Positions 33,238 through 41,615 of a stretch of DNA of 64,000 nucleotides are shown here, one piece after another. The stretch comes from Latilactobacillus sakei subsp. sakei DSM 20017 = JCM 1157 (GTDB lineage: Bacteria; Bacillota; Bacilli; Lactobacillales; Lactobacillaceae): NCBI RefSeq assembly GCF_002370355.1, contig NZ_AP017929.1, forward strand, positions 1,116,001 through 1,180,000, in the 5' to 3' direction. Position 1 is the stretch's first letter, and each line of letters starts with the position of its first letter. The position numbers and the translations under genes are program-made. The notes under the pieces were generated by a model. It saw only the letters and a list, made by a program, of their open reading frames with translations, did no database searches and had not been told where the DNA came from.

Positions 33238-34293
33238 GTGAGAGTTAAAAACAAGGTACTAATGGGTGCTTTCTTACTACTAACGGTGGGACTAGTAGGG
33301 TGTCAGGACAACACTAAGCATGCAAAAAAAGTAGAGCAACATGTCGTGTCACCTACTACTAAAAATGGTCGGATTAAGATTATTGGACAGAACTTTGCGG
33401 GTAGTTATCAAGGGGCTGGTACGAAGACGGACCCAAGCTACGAGTATTTAATGGCGTTTAAAGCAGATGGGACGTTCAGACAAGATATTACTGCAACAGA
33501 TGGTTATTATGCCAAGTTTGTAGAGCAAGGGACCTACACAATTGATAAGCAGACAGCTAAAATTGTGATTAACATTCAGCAAGTTGTGGAAGTCACTTAC
33601 GCGACTGAATATGATTTATCCCATCAACAGCCACCAATTAGTTATGATTATCGTAAACAACAAGGGGGCAAGGCTCTGACAGCAGCAGAGGATAAACCGA
33701 TTAATATTCTAATTAAGTCGGATTATTTACAGGGAAGTGTTAATGGCATTCAGTTGCGACCAACAAAACATGCGATGATATCGTTCAACCATTTTAAGAC
33801 AGCCGCGCAAAATGAAGTTCAATCGCAAAAAAGTCGTAAGACGACAACTAGCACGTCGCGTCAAACAACGAATACCACAAAAGTGGAAACTGCACCAACT
33901 GGAAGTAGTGAATTAACGCAGTTGAAGGCAGAAGTTGCGGGGCAGGATCCGAGTCTAAAGGTAACGAGTGAGTCGGTTATTGATACGAATATGGGAGTTG
34001 AACTGTATAATCTATTGGTTGGAAAAAGAATGAATGTAATGTGGCGTGTCTGGCGTAATAGTGGCGTTGATGATGATGCGGTGATAACTTTAGAAAGTGA
34101 TGGCAGTTATAAATTGTTCTTTCAAGGCACTGCCACACCCGCTATCAGACGCTTTGGTGACGTTGCTGTATATGGCTTTATAAGAGAAGGTCCGGGCGCC
34201 GATCCAACAGATTACGAAAAAGAAATTGTTGATTTAAAAAATATGCGGGTTATCGGGACGACAACAATCGCACCGACACATATTCATGACTAG
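33238..34293 (+). CDS. Predicted lipoprotein, first of a tandem pair
   Basis: 351 aa from a GTG. Lipobox VGLVGC places the lipid-modified Cys at about residue 22. Residues 50-185 match the next gene closely (YLMAFKADGTFRQDIT, KFVEQGTYTID, VVEVTYA), then a Ser/Thr-rich linker (about 195-220) leads to a different C-terminal domain (MNVMWRVWRNSG, ITLESDGSYKLFFQG). Beta-rich, perhaps lipocalin-like; function unknown. Confidence 0.8.
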   Translation: MRVKNKVLMGAFLLLTVGLVGCQDNTKHAKKVEQHVVSPTTKNGRIKIIGQNFAGSYQGAGTKTDPSYEYLMAFKADGTFRQDITATDGYYAKFVEQGTYTIDKQTAKIVINIQQVVEVTYATEYDLSHQQPPISYDYRKQQGGKALTAAEDKPINILIKSDYLQGSVNGIQLRPTKHAMISFNHFKTAAQNEVQSQKSRKTTTSTSRQTTNTTKVETAPTGSSELTQLKAEVAGQDPSLKVTSESVIDTNMGVELYNLLVGKRMNVMWRVWRNSGVDDDAVITLESDGSYKLFFQGTATPAIRRFGDVAVYGFIREGPGADPTDYEKEIVDLKNMRVIGTTTIAPTHIHD

Positions 34294-34306
34294 GGGGAGC
34301 GTCATA

Positions 34307-35707
34307 ATGAAAAAAATGAAATTAGTAATGCTGCTGGCATTTGCTAGCTTACTATTGGTTGCATGTAGTCGCCAAGTGAAGTTAGCTAAACAGATTAGTC
34401 ACGCACAACACCAAACTACAACACAAAATAATGTTAGCGGTGGCACTTATCACGGGACTTATACGGGGAATAAGTCTCATGAAGATCCAGATTATGATTA
34501 TTTAATGAGCTTTAAAAAGGATGGTACATTCCGACAAGATATTACCGCCAGTAACGGATATGCTGGTAAGTTTGTTGAATCAGGGACCTATCAGGTGAAT
34601 AAGAAGACGCAACAGATTATCATTAAAATTCAAAAAGTAGTTGAAGTCACTTACGCAAGTGATAGTGCGCTTAAACAAAAGGCAACGCCAACTGCATATC
34701 AATATAGGGACGAACATCAGTTAACAGCAGCTGAAAATAAGCCAATTGAAATTAAAATAACGCCTAAATATTTAGAAGGTTCAATTAATAAGGTTAAATT
34801 ATATAAAGTAAAAACTAAAGTGGTTGATTTCGATCAATTCAAGACACAACAAGCTAAGCAATATCAATTAGCACCGAAAGTGGTCGCGCAAAAGTTGATT
34901 GGTGGTAAGAATTTTATGGGCCGAATTGATAAGAATCAGGTTTGGCTAACCTTTAATCAAGATGGTACTTTTAACTGGCAAGCAGTCTACAATTCCTATG
35001 GTGCTGGCTCAGTAGCCTATATGACGGGTCAGTACCATTTAGATGATCAAGGTCATATTACTTTTGATCATAACCAGGGGGATGTTTATGACATGAGTCA
35101 ATTGAGTGTTGCGGGTAACCAGTACCGTGATCGGTCAAGTGTGTCAGCGCCTGATGAACGCTTTAATTTTGCGGTTTATGATAATCAGCTTATTATGCGG
35201 CTATCGGATTCGGTCGGTGGGTCGAAAGCAGCGTATCAAACACCGGATTCAGGGGCTTATAAAACAAGTACAGTGATGACTGAATCAGCAACCAAAACGC
35301 CAACTTATCTTGAAAAACGAGGCACAATGACTAAAGTTAATCCGCTTATCAGCCAATTTGAAAATGCAGAAAATTTTGGTAAGTGGGCGTTAATTGCCTA
35401 TCGGACACCGAGTTTAGCAGGTATGTGGGGCCGCCCCCAAGCATTTGGAATTAAAGCGACTGATAGTAACGTGACACAAGGGGGGATTCGGTTTGCTTAT
35501 CTGACGACGATTGAAGATGTTTCACCAAAAGATGAACAACAGATTGATGGCGTTGAATTAATTGGTTTAGGAGAAGATGGCAATATTTATCTAAATCCCG
35601 GGACGGGCTTTATTAAATCAGCGAAGTTTACAGACTATTTAAATGCTGAGAAGGTTGATTCTGCTAGCTTAAGTGAATTTGATGCATCAGCAAGCTACGA
35701 TGACTAA
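34307..35707 (+). CDS. Predicted lipoprotein, second of a tandem pair
   Basis: About 466 aa from the ATG at 34307, which follows GGGGGAG; lipobox LLLVAC. The N-terminal domain is paralogous to that of the preceding protein (YDYLMSFKKDGTFRQDIT, GKFVESGTY). A second domain around residues 205-290 (VWLTFNQDGTFNWQAVYN, TGQYHLDDQGHITFD) looks like a diverged repeat of the same fold. The C-terminal ~120 residues (RTPSLAGMWGRPQAFGIKAT) are unique. Starts 14 bp after the first gene, so co-transcribed. Confidence 0.8.
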   Translation: MKKMKLVMLLAFASLLLVACSRQVKLAKQISHAQHQTTTQNNVSGGTYHGTYTGNKSHEDPDYDYLMSFKKDGTFRQDITASNGYAGKFVESGTYQVNKKTQQIIIKIQKVVEVTYASDSALKQKATPTAYQYRDEHQLTAAENKPIEIKITPKYLEGSINKVKLYKVKTKVVDFDQFKTQQAKQYQLAPKVVAQKLIGGKNFMGRIDKNQVWLTFNQDGTFNWQAVYNSYGAGSVAYMTGQYHLDDQGHITFDHNQGDVYDMSQLSVAGNQYRDRSSVSAPDERFNFAVYDNQLIMRLSDSVGGSKAAYQTPDSGAYKTSTVMTESATKTPTYLEKRGTMTKVNPLISQFENAENFGKWALIAYRTPSLAGMWGRPQAFGIKATDSNVTQGGIRFAYLTTIEDVSPKDEQQIDGVELIGLGEDGNIYLNPGTGFIKSAKFTDYLNAEKVDSASLSEFDASASYDD

Positions 35708-35713
35708 GATAGT

Positions 35714-35755
35714 AAAAAAGAACCGCCAACAATTATTGTTGGCGGTTCTTTTTTA
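35714..35755 (+). terminator. Terminator after the lipoprotein pair
   Basis: AAAAAAGAACCGCCAACAA and its perfect complement around a TTA loop; also T-rich on the minus strand, so it may serve the tRNA gene too. Confidence 0.88.
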
Positions 35756-35769
35756 TGGGATTAAATTGA

Positions 35770-35842
35770 TGGACCCGACCAGATTCGAACTGGCGACCTC
35801 CTACATGCGAAGCAGGCGCTCTCCCAACTGAGCTACGGGCCC
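35770..35842 (-). tRNA. tRNA-Ala (CGC)
   Basis: 73 nt cloverleaf read on the minus strand. Acceptor stem GGGCCCG/CGGGTCC, with G3:U70, the alanine identity pair. D-arm GCTC-AGTTGGGA-GAGC, anticodon stem CCTGC/GTAGG with loop TTCGCAT (anticodon CGC), T-arm GCCAG-TTCGAAT-CTGGT. The 3' CCA is not encoded. It stands alone, not in an rRNA or tRNA cluster. Confidence 0.93.
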
Positions 35843-35893
35843 AAACGCTTACAAAAGATATTTTAGCACTTTCAGCTAAAATAGCAAGCGTCT

Positions 35894-36268
35894 TTAACGA
35901 CGAGGCGATGTCCGGAGGTTGTTGGGCTTGCTGCCTTTAATTGTCCGTTGCTTAAATGTCGTTTGTTGTTGATCAGGCATAAATTTGAAATGTTGCATTT
36001 TGCCAGCGTAAGGTTTCCCGCTGACACGAATTTTTAGCCAGTCTTGCATGGCGACAATCATGCCATTTAATTTGGCAGCTTGTTCTGAGTTGCCTTGTTT
36101 TTGGACTTCAACGGTGACGTCATTGGTGAGATAAGCGAGTAATTTTTGATGGTATGCGACTAATTCTTCAGTTAGTGGTGCTTGGTTGTATTGGTTGAAT
36201 AATTTTTGGACAAAACGCATGGCATCTTTGGCGTTTTGAGGTTGGTAAAAACGATCTTGCTCGGGCAT
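35894..36268 (-). CDS. Conserved small protein, unknown function
   Basis: About 124 aa from the ATG at 36266-36268 (MPEQDRFYQPQNAKDAMRF) with GAAGG upstream. Predicted helical for residues 10-90, with a basic C-terminus ending PNNLRTSPRR that could bind nucleic acid. I recognise no family. It sits between tRNA-Ala and a divergent VanZ gene. Confidence 0.65.
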   Translation of the reverse strand: MPEQDRFYQPQNAKDAMRFVQKLFNQYNQAPLTEELVAYHQKLLAYLTNDVTVEVQKQGNSEQAAKLNGMIVAMQDWLKIRVSGKPYAGKMQHFKFMPDQQQTTFKQRTIKGSKPNNLRTSPRR

Positions 36269-36364
36269 TTTAAAACCTTCTTTCAAATGGTAGTATATCT
36301 GATTTTAATGCTTGGAACAACTTTGGTATACTGTAATCTGAGATTAATTAGCGGAGGATTAAGC

Positions 36365-36865
36365 ATGTTTAAGAAAAAGAGCGATTGGTTCTTAGTGTTG
36401 GCACTTGTCATGATGGCAATTTTGTTTTATAGCTCATCAATGACGTATCATGAACAAACATCCGTCCCACTTTTGGAACGCGTCTTGAAAAATGAACCAC
36501 TTAAGCAGTGGTTGAGTCAATTCTCCTTCCATTATGCAGGCAGTGAACAAAGTGTTAAGGCAAGTGGTTATTTTAAGTTTGTCGAATTCTTTGTGCGCAA
36601 GGGTGCCCACTTCGGCACATATTTCTTATTAGCGTTATTTAGTTATTTAGGATTACGTCCCCGAATCGAAGGCACTTTCTTAGCGGGCATCTTCAGTTGG
36701 CTGGCCGCCACCGGGTATGCCGCCACTGATGAATTCCACCAAATGTTAACGGGTGATCGGACACCACTTTTTCAAGATGTCATGCTCGATAGTGTGGGCG
36801 CTTTATCAGGGATTGTCATTATGAGTGTTATTTTATACTTTACAGGTCGTAAAAAACGACGATAA
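36365..36865 (+). CDS. VanZ family membrane protein
   Basis: About 166 aa from the ATG at 36365 with GGAGG upstream. Four membrane helices; the VanZ signature is FVRKGAHFGTYFLLALFSYLGL and ATDEFHQMLTGDRTPLFQDVMLDSVGALSG. VanZ-like proteins are linked to glycopeptide tolerance in enterococci, but most members have no known function. Confidence 0.88.
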   Translation: MFKKKSDWFLVLALVMMAILFYSSSMTYHEQTSVPLLERVLKNEPLKQWLSQFSFHYAGSEQSVKASGYFKFVEFFVRKGAHFGTYFLLALFSYLGLRPRIEGTFLAGIFSWLAATGYAATDEFHQMLTGDRTPLFQDVMLDSVGALSGIVIMSVILYFTGRKKRR

Positions 36866-36955
36866 ACGTGACTACCATTGCTTTTGAGTTGATAATTTGC
36901 TATCATAGATAACGACTTAGTACCAGAATTCTATAATCGAAAAGAGGAGTTAGAT

Positions 36956-37687
36956 ATGTCAGGACATTCAAAATGGCATAATATTCAGGGTCGTAAAAAT
37001 GCACAAGATGCAAAACGCGGCAAGATTTTCCAAAAACTATCCCGTGAGCTTTTCATGGCTGCGAGAAGTGGCGGTCCTGACCCAAGTTCTAACGCCGCAT
37101 TACGTTTAATTATGGATAAAGCACGTTCAGCTAACATGCCTAAAGATAACATCAAACGGGCAATTGACAAGGCTGACGGTAGCGATGGCGCGAACTACGA
37201 TGAAATTACTTATGAAGGCTACGCACCAGGTGGTGTTGCCGTTTTAGTACACGCTTTAACTGACAATAAGAACCGGACAAGTTCAGACGTTCGTGTTGCA
37301 TTTACTCGTAATGGCGGGACAATGGGCGCTGCTGGTTCAGTGGCTTACATGTTTGACCGTCGCGGTTATATCGCGATTGCACGTGAAGGCTTAGATGTTG
37401 ATGAAGATCAAATGTTCGAAGACATTTTAGAAGCTGGTGCGGATGATTTACAAACCGAAGAAGATGTGTTTGAAATTTACACAGATCCTAAGGAATTGGC
37501 AAATGTCCGTGATATTCTTGAAAAGAAATACACTTTGGCAAATGCTGAATTAACAATGATTCCACAAAATACAACACCAGTTGATCCTGAAAAAGTAGAA
37601 CAATTCCAACGTTTAGTTGATGCTTTGGAAGACAACGATGATGTTCAAGATGTTTATACTGCTGGTGAACTACCAGAAGAAGAATAA
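36956..37687 (+). CDS. YebC/PmpR family protein
   Basis: 243 aa starting [22 protein letters not shown], the invariant YebC N-terminus. The family acts as transcriptional regulators or, as recently shown for some YebC members, as translation factors easing ribosome stalling at proline stretches. Monocistronic, with a good Shine-Dalgarno (AGGAG) and its own terminator. Confidence 0.95.
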   Translation: MSGHSKWHNIQGRKNAQDAKRGKIFQKLSRELFMAARSGGPDPSSNAALRLIMDKARSANMPKDNIKRAIDKADGSDGANYDEITYEGYAPGGVAVLVHALTDNKNRTSSDVRVAFTRNGGTMGAAGSVAYMFDRRGYIAIAREGLDVDEDQMFEDILEAGADDLQTEEDVFEIYTDPKELANVRDILEKKYTLANAELTMIPQNTTPVDPEKVEQFQRLVDALEDNDDVQDVYTAGELPEEE

Positions 37688-37697
37688 TATTATTCTA

Positions 37698-37740
37698 AAT
37701 AACCTTAAACCAATATTATTGGTTTAAGGTTATTTTTTTT
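37698..37740 (+). terminator. Terminator after yebC
   Basis: AATAACCTTAAACCAA and complement followed by eight T. Confidence 0.88.
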
Positions 37741-37802
37741 GCAAAAAAATATGACCATCCCTAGCGTAATTTTAAGTAACAACTTAAAAGAAAGGTGATG
37801 GC

Positions 37803-38693
37803 ATGTCAACTGAAGAAAAGCTAACAACTTTATTAAAGCATTGTGCTAAGCACCATGTGCAAGATCTTTATTTTACACCGACAATAGGTGGCTGGCGCTT
37901 GACGGAACGTCGTCAGAGCGATTTGGTCACCAATCAAGAATTGGATAAACCGACTGGAACGCGTTATTTAAATCGACTGAAGTATATGGCGGGGATGGAT
38001 ATCAGCGAGACTCGGCGTGCGCAAACCGGCCGCTCGGAATTACAACTGGCTGACCAAACAATTTATTTACGCCTAGCGACGGTTGGGGATTTTTTAAACC
38101 GCGAAAGCTTGGTCATTCGGTTTATCTATCCAATTGGTGCCATTTATCATTGTGATGATCAACAGATCTTGGCGCAATTAACGCAGATGAGTCGACAGGC
38201 GGGCTTAATTCTTTTCGCTGGGCCGACTGGTTCTGGTAAAACGACTAGTCTCTATCATCTGGCCCAACAATCAATGAGTGCCAAGATGGTGGTTGCTATT
38301 GAAGATCCGATTGAAATTGTTGCACCTGAGTTTTTGCAACTGCAGGTCAACGATAATGCGGGATTGAGCTACGCCGAGCTATTAAAAATTAGTTTGCGAT
38401 TGCGTCCAGATACGCTGATTATCGGTGAGATTCGCGATTTAGAGACGGCCCAATATGCCGTTTCCGCGGCTTTAAGTGGCCACCTGGTATTGAGCACAAT
38501 CCATGCTCGAAGTACACGGGGCGTGGTCGCGCGTTTATTGGATCTTGGTATTTCTAATCTGCAATTACGAGCCTGTCTAACGGGGATTGCCTATCAATCA
38601 TTGGTGACAAAAGACGACATTGTGCAAGCCCATTATGAGTTATTAACTGGTTCAGATTATTTCTCGGCAAAAGAAGGTGGATGCGATGTATAA
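37803..38693 (+). CDS. comGA: Competence pilus ATPase ComGA
   Basis: 296 aa. Secretion ATPase that powers assembly of the DNA-uptake pseudopilus. Walker A FAGPTGSGKTTSLYH near residue 140, Asp box and Walker B-like AIEDPIEI and LRPDTLIIGEIRD, His box LSGHLVLSTIHARSTRG. First gene of a seven-gene comG operon; in L. sakei com genes are reported to depend on the alternative sigma factor SigH, and no clear SigA promoter is visible ahead. Confidence 0.95.
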   Translation: MSTEEKLTTLLKHCAKHHVQDLYFTPTIGGWRLTERRQSDLVTNQELDKPTGTRYLNRLKYMAGMDISETRRAQTGRSELQLADQTIYLRLATVGDFLNRESLVIRFIYPIGAIYHCDDQQILAQLTQMSRQAGLILFAGPTGSGKTTSLYHLAQQSMSAKMVVAIEDPIEIVAPEFLQLQVNDNAGLSYAELLKISLRLRPDTLIIGEIRDLETAQYAVSAALSGHLVLSTIHARSTRGVVARLLDLGISNLQLRACLTGIAYQSLVTKDDIVQAHYELLTGSDYFSAKEGGCDV

Positions 38694-39693
38694 GTCACGA
38701 CAACAAGCGCAATTTTATGCCGATTTCTTGCAGTTATTGGGGCGGCTATTAGAGAACGGCTTTTCATTACAACAAGCTTTTGCTTTCTTACCGATTGTCT
38801 TTCCAAAACAACGACAGTGGTTAAATCAGGTGAATCAAGCCCTTGAAAAAGGTGACAGTCTGGCAGTCAGTTTAGCGCATGTTCATTTTCCGGCTGATTA
38901 TGTTGGTCAAATTGAACTAACCGAATTACAAGGTAATCTCGGGCAATGTTTATGGCATTTAGGCCGGATTCAAAGTATCCGCCAAAAGCGCCATCGAGAA
39001 ATACGGGGGGTACTAGCTTATCCGTTATTTCTTTTGGCTTTTTTAGGGGGCTTAATCGGTTTATTACGCCATTATTTATTACCTGAGATTGCCCAGATAA
39101 CGCCCGAGTCAAACCAGACAGGCTCGCCGCTGAATCGCATCATATTGTGGGGCTTTTTGTTAGTGCTAGTCCTTTTGATAATGGGCAGCGGTCTTTTTAT
39201 GGTTTACCGCCGGTTACCGGTTTTAGTTCGATTACAAAAAGCGTTCAAGTGGCCAATCATTGGGCGTGATATTCAGCAGTATTATCATTATTGTTTATTA
39301 TTTGATTTGAGCACTTGTCTGCAAAACGGGCTCAAGTTAACAGAAATTTGTGCTTTACAGAAGCAACTGCAACAAAATACATGGCTGGTGACCTTGGTAG
39401 CACAATTGGAAGTCGTACTCGCTTCAGGGCAATCATTGGATGCTTATCTTAGTCGCTCTGCATTTTTTCCACAGTCGTTACGATTGGTATTAGCTAAGCA
39501 TAATCTCACGCAACAGACGACCGATGAGATCACCATGCTAGCTAACCTGCAGTATACGGAACTACAGAAGCAATTACAGCGGAAAGTGAGCTGGTTACAA
39601 CCTATTTTATTTATCTTAATTGGGCTCATTATTATTTGTACGTATCTCAGTATTTTATTACCGCTGTATCAAACAATGGAGGGAATTTCATGA
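38686..39693 (+). CDS. comGB: Competence pilus membrane protein ComGB
   Basis: About 335 aa from the ATG at 38686, overlapping comGA by 8 bp. A GspF/PilC-type polytopic membrane platform for the pseudopilus, with two T2SSF domains (LLENGFSLQQAFAFLP; CLQNGLKLTEICALQ) and three hydrophobic helices, the last at the C-terminus. Confidence 0.93.
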   Translation: MYKSRQQAQFYADFLQLLGRLLENGFSLQQAFAFLPIVFPKQRQWLNQVNQALEKGDSLAVSLAHVHFPADYVGQIELTELQGNLGQCLWHLGRIQSIRQKRHREIRGVLAYPLFLLAFLGGLIGLLRHYLLPEIAQITPESNQTGSPLNRIILWGFLLVLVLLIMGSGLFMVYRRLPVLVRLQKAFKWPIIGRDIQQYYHYCLLFDLSTCLQNGLKLTEICALQKQLQQNTWLVTLVAQLEVVLASGQSLDAYLSRSAFFPQSLRLVLAKHNLTQQTTDEITMLANLQYTELQKQLQRKVSWLQPILFILIGLIIICTYLSILLPLYQTMEGIS

Positions 39694-39989
39694 AGAAAAA
39701 AAGAAATGCTTTTACATTAATCGAAATGGTAATTGTTCTAGCAATTGTGGCGTTGTTAATTTTATTAATCTCACCAAATTTGGTGGCTCAAAAACAGCGC
39801 GCGGAGAAGAAAACCGATCAAGCTTTAGTGACGACTTTACAAACGCAAGTTGAATTGGCTGCCGATGAACAAGGTCATCAAATTAAGAGTCTAGATGAAT
39901 TAACGGATAAGTATATTTCAAAAGACCAATTAAAGCACGCAAAGGAGAAGGGGATTACAATTGATAGCGGCACGGTTAAGCAAAAATGA
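39690..39989 (+). CDS. comGC: Major competence pseudopilin ComGC
   Basis: 99 aa. Prepilin with a short basic leader and N-methylation site: NAFTLIEMVIVLAIVALLIL, cleaved before Phe by the ComC peptidase. Its ATG overlaps the comGB stop (ATGA). The C-terminal half is a small globular domain typical of ComGC. Confidence 0.94.
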   Translation: MKKKRNAFTLIEMVIVLAIVALLILLISPNLVAQKQRAEKKTDQALVTTLQTQVELAADEQGHQIKSLDELTDKYISKDQLKHAKEKGITIDSGTVKQK

Positions 39990-40413
39990 GGGATTTACGT
40001 TGATTGAAATGTGCGTGGTCTTAGCAATTGTGAGTCTATTAAGTTGGTTACCGATTTATCAAATTAAGCAATACCGTGCGCAACAGGCTGAGCAGTTGTT
40101 TCTACATCAATTTGAAACGAGTTGGGATGCAGCCCGCCAATATGTGGCAATTGAACCGCGGGCGATTCGGGTGATGTGGGATGCACCAACACATGCGATC
40201 ACATTTAAAGGTGCTGGTGAGTCGTTTAGAAATCACCAACTTGTATTACCAGAAACTTTAACAGTGAGTAATCCAGCCGAATGGCATTTAATTAATATTA
40301 CTCATAATAAGGGGATCAAACCGCGCACCTTAAAGTTAAAATCAACGCTTAATAATCGTGAATATCAGTATAAAGTCCAGATGATGTGGGGGGTATTACA
40401 TGTTCAGAAGTAG
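39961..40413 (+). CDS. comGD: Minor pseudopilin ComGD
   Basis: 150 aa from a TTG at 39961 (AGGGG upstream), overlapping comGC by 29 bp. Prepilin motif EGFTLIEMCVVLAIVSLLSW. Minor component of the DNA-uptake pilus. Confidence 0.88.
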   Translation: MIAARLSKNEGFTLIEMCVVLAIVSLLSWLPIYQIKQYRAQQAEQLFLHQFETSWDAARQYVAIEPRAIRVMWDAPTHAITFKGAGESFRNHQLVLPETLTVSNPAEWHLINITHNKGIKPRTLKLKSTLNNREYQYKVQMMWGVLHVQK

Positions 40414-40705
40414 ACCGGCCTTTTTGCTTGTTGAAAATATCATTGCCTTAACCTTAGTACTAGGGGCTTGCTGGCTATTAACGGTAAGTCTACTACACTT
40501 TAAGCAACAACAAACGCTTAAACAACAGCAAGTTGCACAACAGGCGGTTCTAGCAATGGCCGCTGAGCAGTTGAGAGCGCATCAGACAGTGAAAAAACGG
40601 TGGCAAATGGGGCGAACAATCTATACGGTGACGGCTAATCAGCAGAAATTAAAGGTAACCACAAAGGCAGGTGAGTCGGTTGCGATTAATTGGACGACCG
40701 ATTAA
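40400..40705 (+). CDS. comGE: Minor pseudopilin ComGE
   Basis: 101 aa, overlapping comGD by 14 bp. Hydrophobic N-terminal helix with a degenerate prepilin site (RPAFLLVENIIALTLVLG, retaining the Glu at +5). Assigned by position and layout. Confidence 0.82.
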   Translation: MFRSRPAFLLVENIIALTLVLGACWLLTVSLLHFKQQQTLKQQQVAQQAVLAMAAEQLRAHQTVKKRWQMGRTIYTVTANQQKLKVTTKAGESVAINWTTD

Positions 40706-41192
40706 ACACTCAGCGTTCACGCTAATTGAAATGGTGATTTCAATGGCGATTCTAATCCTGACGAGTCAGTTACTGGTGGCAACGGTGGGTGTTTTACAAA
40801 AGGCAATTAAAGTGACACAACAACAGCAAAATACAATCAATTGGCATATCAGTACGATTCAGTTAGATCAGTTTTTAGCCGATGCGTATTTTACACATCA
40901 TCAGGATCAAGATGGCTCCAAAATCACTTTTCGAAAACCAGACACTAATCAGTCAGGGGAGGAAGCGGAGACTGTTTACTATTTAAAAAGGATGAAAAAT
41001 GAAATGGTTGTTGTCAGCCAATTAGATGGGTATATGCCATTATTAGGCAACCTCAAGCAACTTCAACTTGACTACCAGCGACCGTTTGTTCAAATCGATG
41101 CGACTTTTACGGATCAGAGTCGCTACCAACATGAAGTTTTCTTGGAGGAACAAGATGAACAGGCTAAAAAAAAGACGATCAAAACCGATTAA
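40680..41192 (+). CDS. comGF: Minor pseudopilin ComGF
   Basis: About 170 aa from the TTG at 40680, six bases after AGGTGA; the GTG at 40671 lies inside that Shine-Dalgarno. Overlaps comGE by 26 bp. Prepilin motif HSAFTLIEMVISMAILIL, then a ComGF-type soluble domain (TVYYLKRMKNEMVVVSQLDGYMPLL, short fragments). Confidence 0.87.
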   Translation: MRLIGRPIKHSAFTLIEMVISMAILILTSQLLVATVGVLQKAIKVTQQQQNTINWHISTIQLDQFLADAYFTHHQDQDGSKITFRKPDTNQSGEEAETVYYLKRMKNEMVVVSQLDGYMPLLGNLKQLQLDYQRPFVQIDATFTDQSRYQHEVFLEEQDEQAKKKTIKTD

Positions 41193-41505
41193 ACATTCGG
41201 CGGTTGCATTACTTAACGCGATATTAATGCTGACATTAATCAGCGTCGTATTAGTAGGTGTGACACATAGTTATCAACAGCAACAACAGAGTTATCGATA
41301 TTTGCTGAATCATTATCAAGCTAAAACACTTTATGAGTTGACCTTGGCTAGTCAATCCAAGACTGATTTAAAGGGGATTAAAGCCACAACAGGTGAAAGT
41401 AAAATTCTAAGGAAACAGCATCAAATCAAGGTGACACTTAAGAATGGCTATCAGAAACAGTTTGAAATAAAAAATATAACAGGTAAAAATAAAAATTCCA
41501 TTTGA
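41155..41505 (+). CDS. comGG: Minor pseudopilin ComGG
   Basis: About 116 aa from the ATG at 41155 with GGAGG upstream, overlapping comGF by 38 bp. Basic leader (RLKKRRSKPIKHSA), then a hydrophobic helix without the FTLIE signature, as usual for ComGG. The last bases carry the -35 of the following ytxK-ackA promoter. Confidence 0.82.
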   Translation: MNRLKKRRSKPIKHSAVALLNAILMLTLISVVLVGVTHSYQQQQQSYRYLLNHYQAKTLYELTLASQSKTDLKGIKATTGESKILRKQHQIKVTLKNGYQKQFEIKNITGKNKNSI

Positions 41506-41530
41506 TAAAGCGCTTACTATAGCTTATAAT
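41502..41530 (+). promoter_or_regulatory. Promoter of ytxK-ackA
   Basis: TTGATA at 41502-41507, exactly 17 bp, TATAAT at 41525-41530. Overlaps the comGG stop codon. Confidence 0.75.
41505..41518 (+). promoter_or_regulatory. cre-like site inside the ytxK-ackA promoter
   Basis: ATAAAGCGCTTACT matches 11 of 14 positions of the degenerate cre TGWAANCGNTNWCA and lies between -35 and -10, where CcpA binding would repress. Confidence 0.5.
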
Positions 41531-41615
41531 TTGTAATGTAACCATCTGTATTACTTGCGTTGATGTTGGATTACCGCTAGAATATAACAGAATCCAATGA
41601 ATAGAGGTGGCTATT

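Noticed and set aside
37740-37802. A SigH/ComX-type promoter before comGA
   Set aside because: The region contains GCGTAAT and A-rich tracts, but no convincing match to a known competence box was found.
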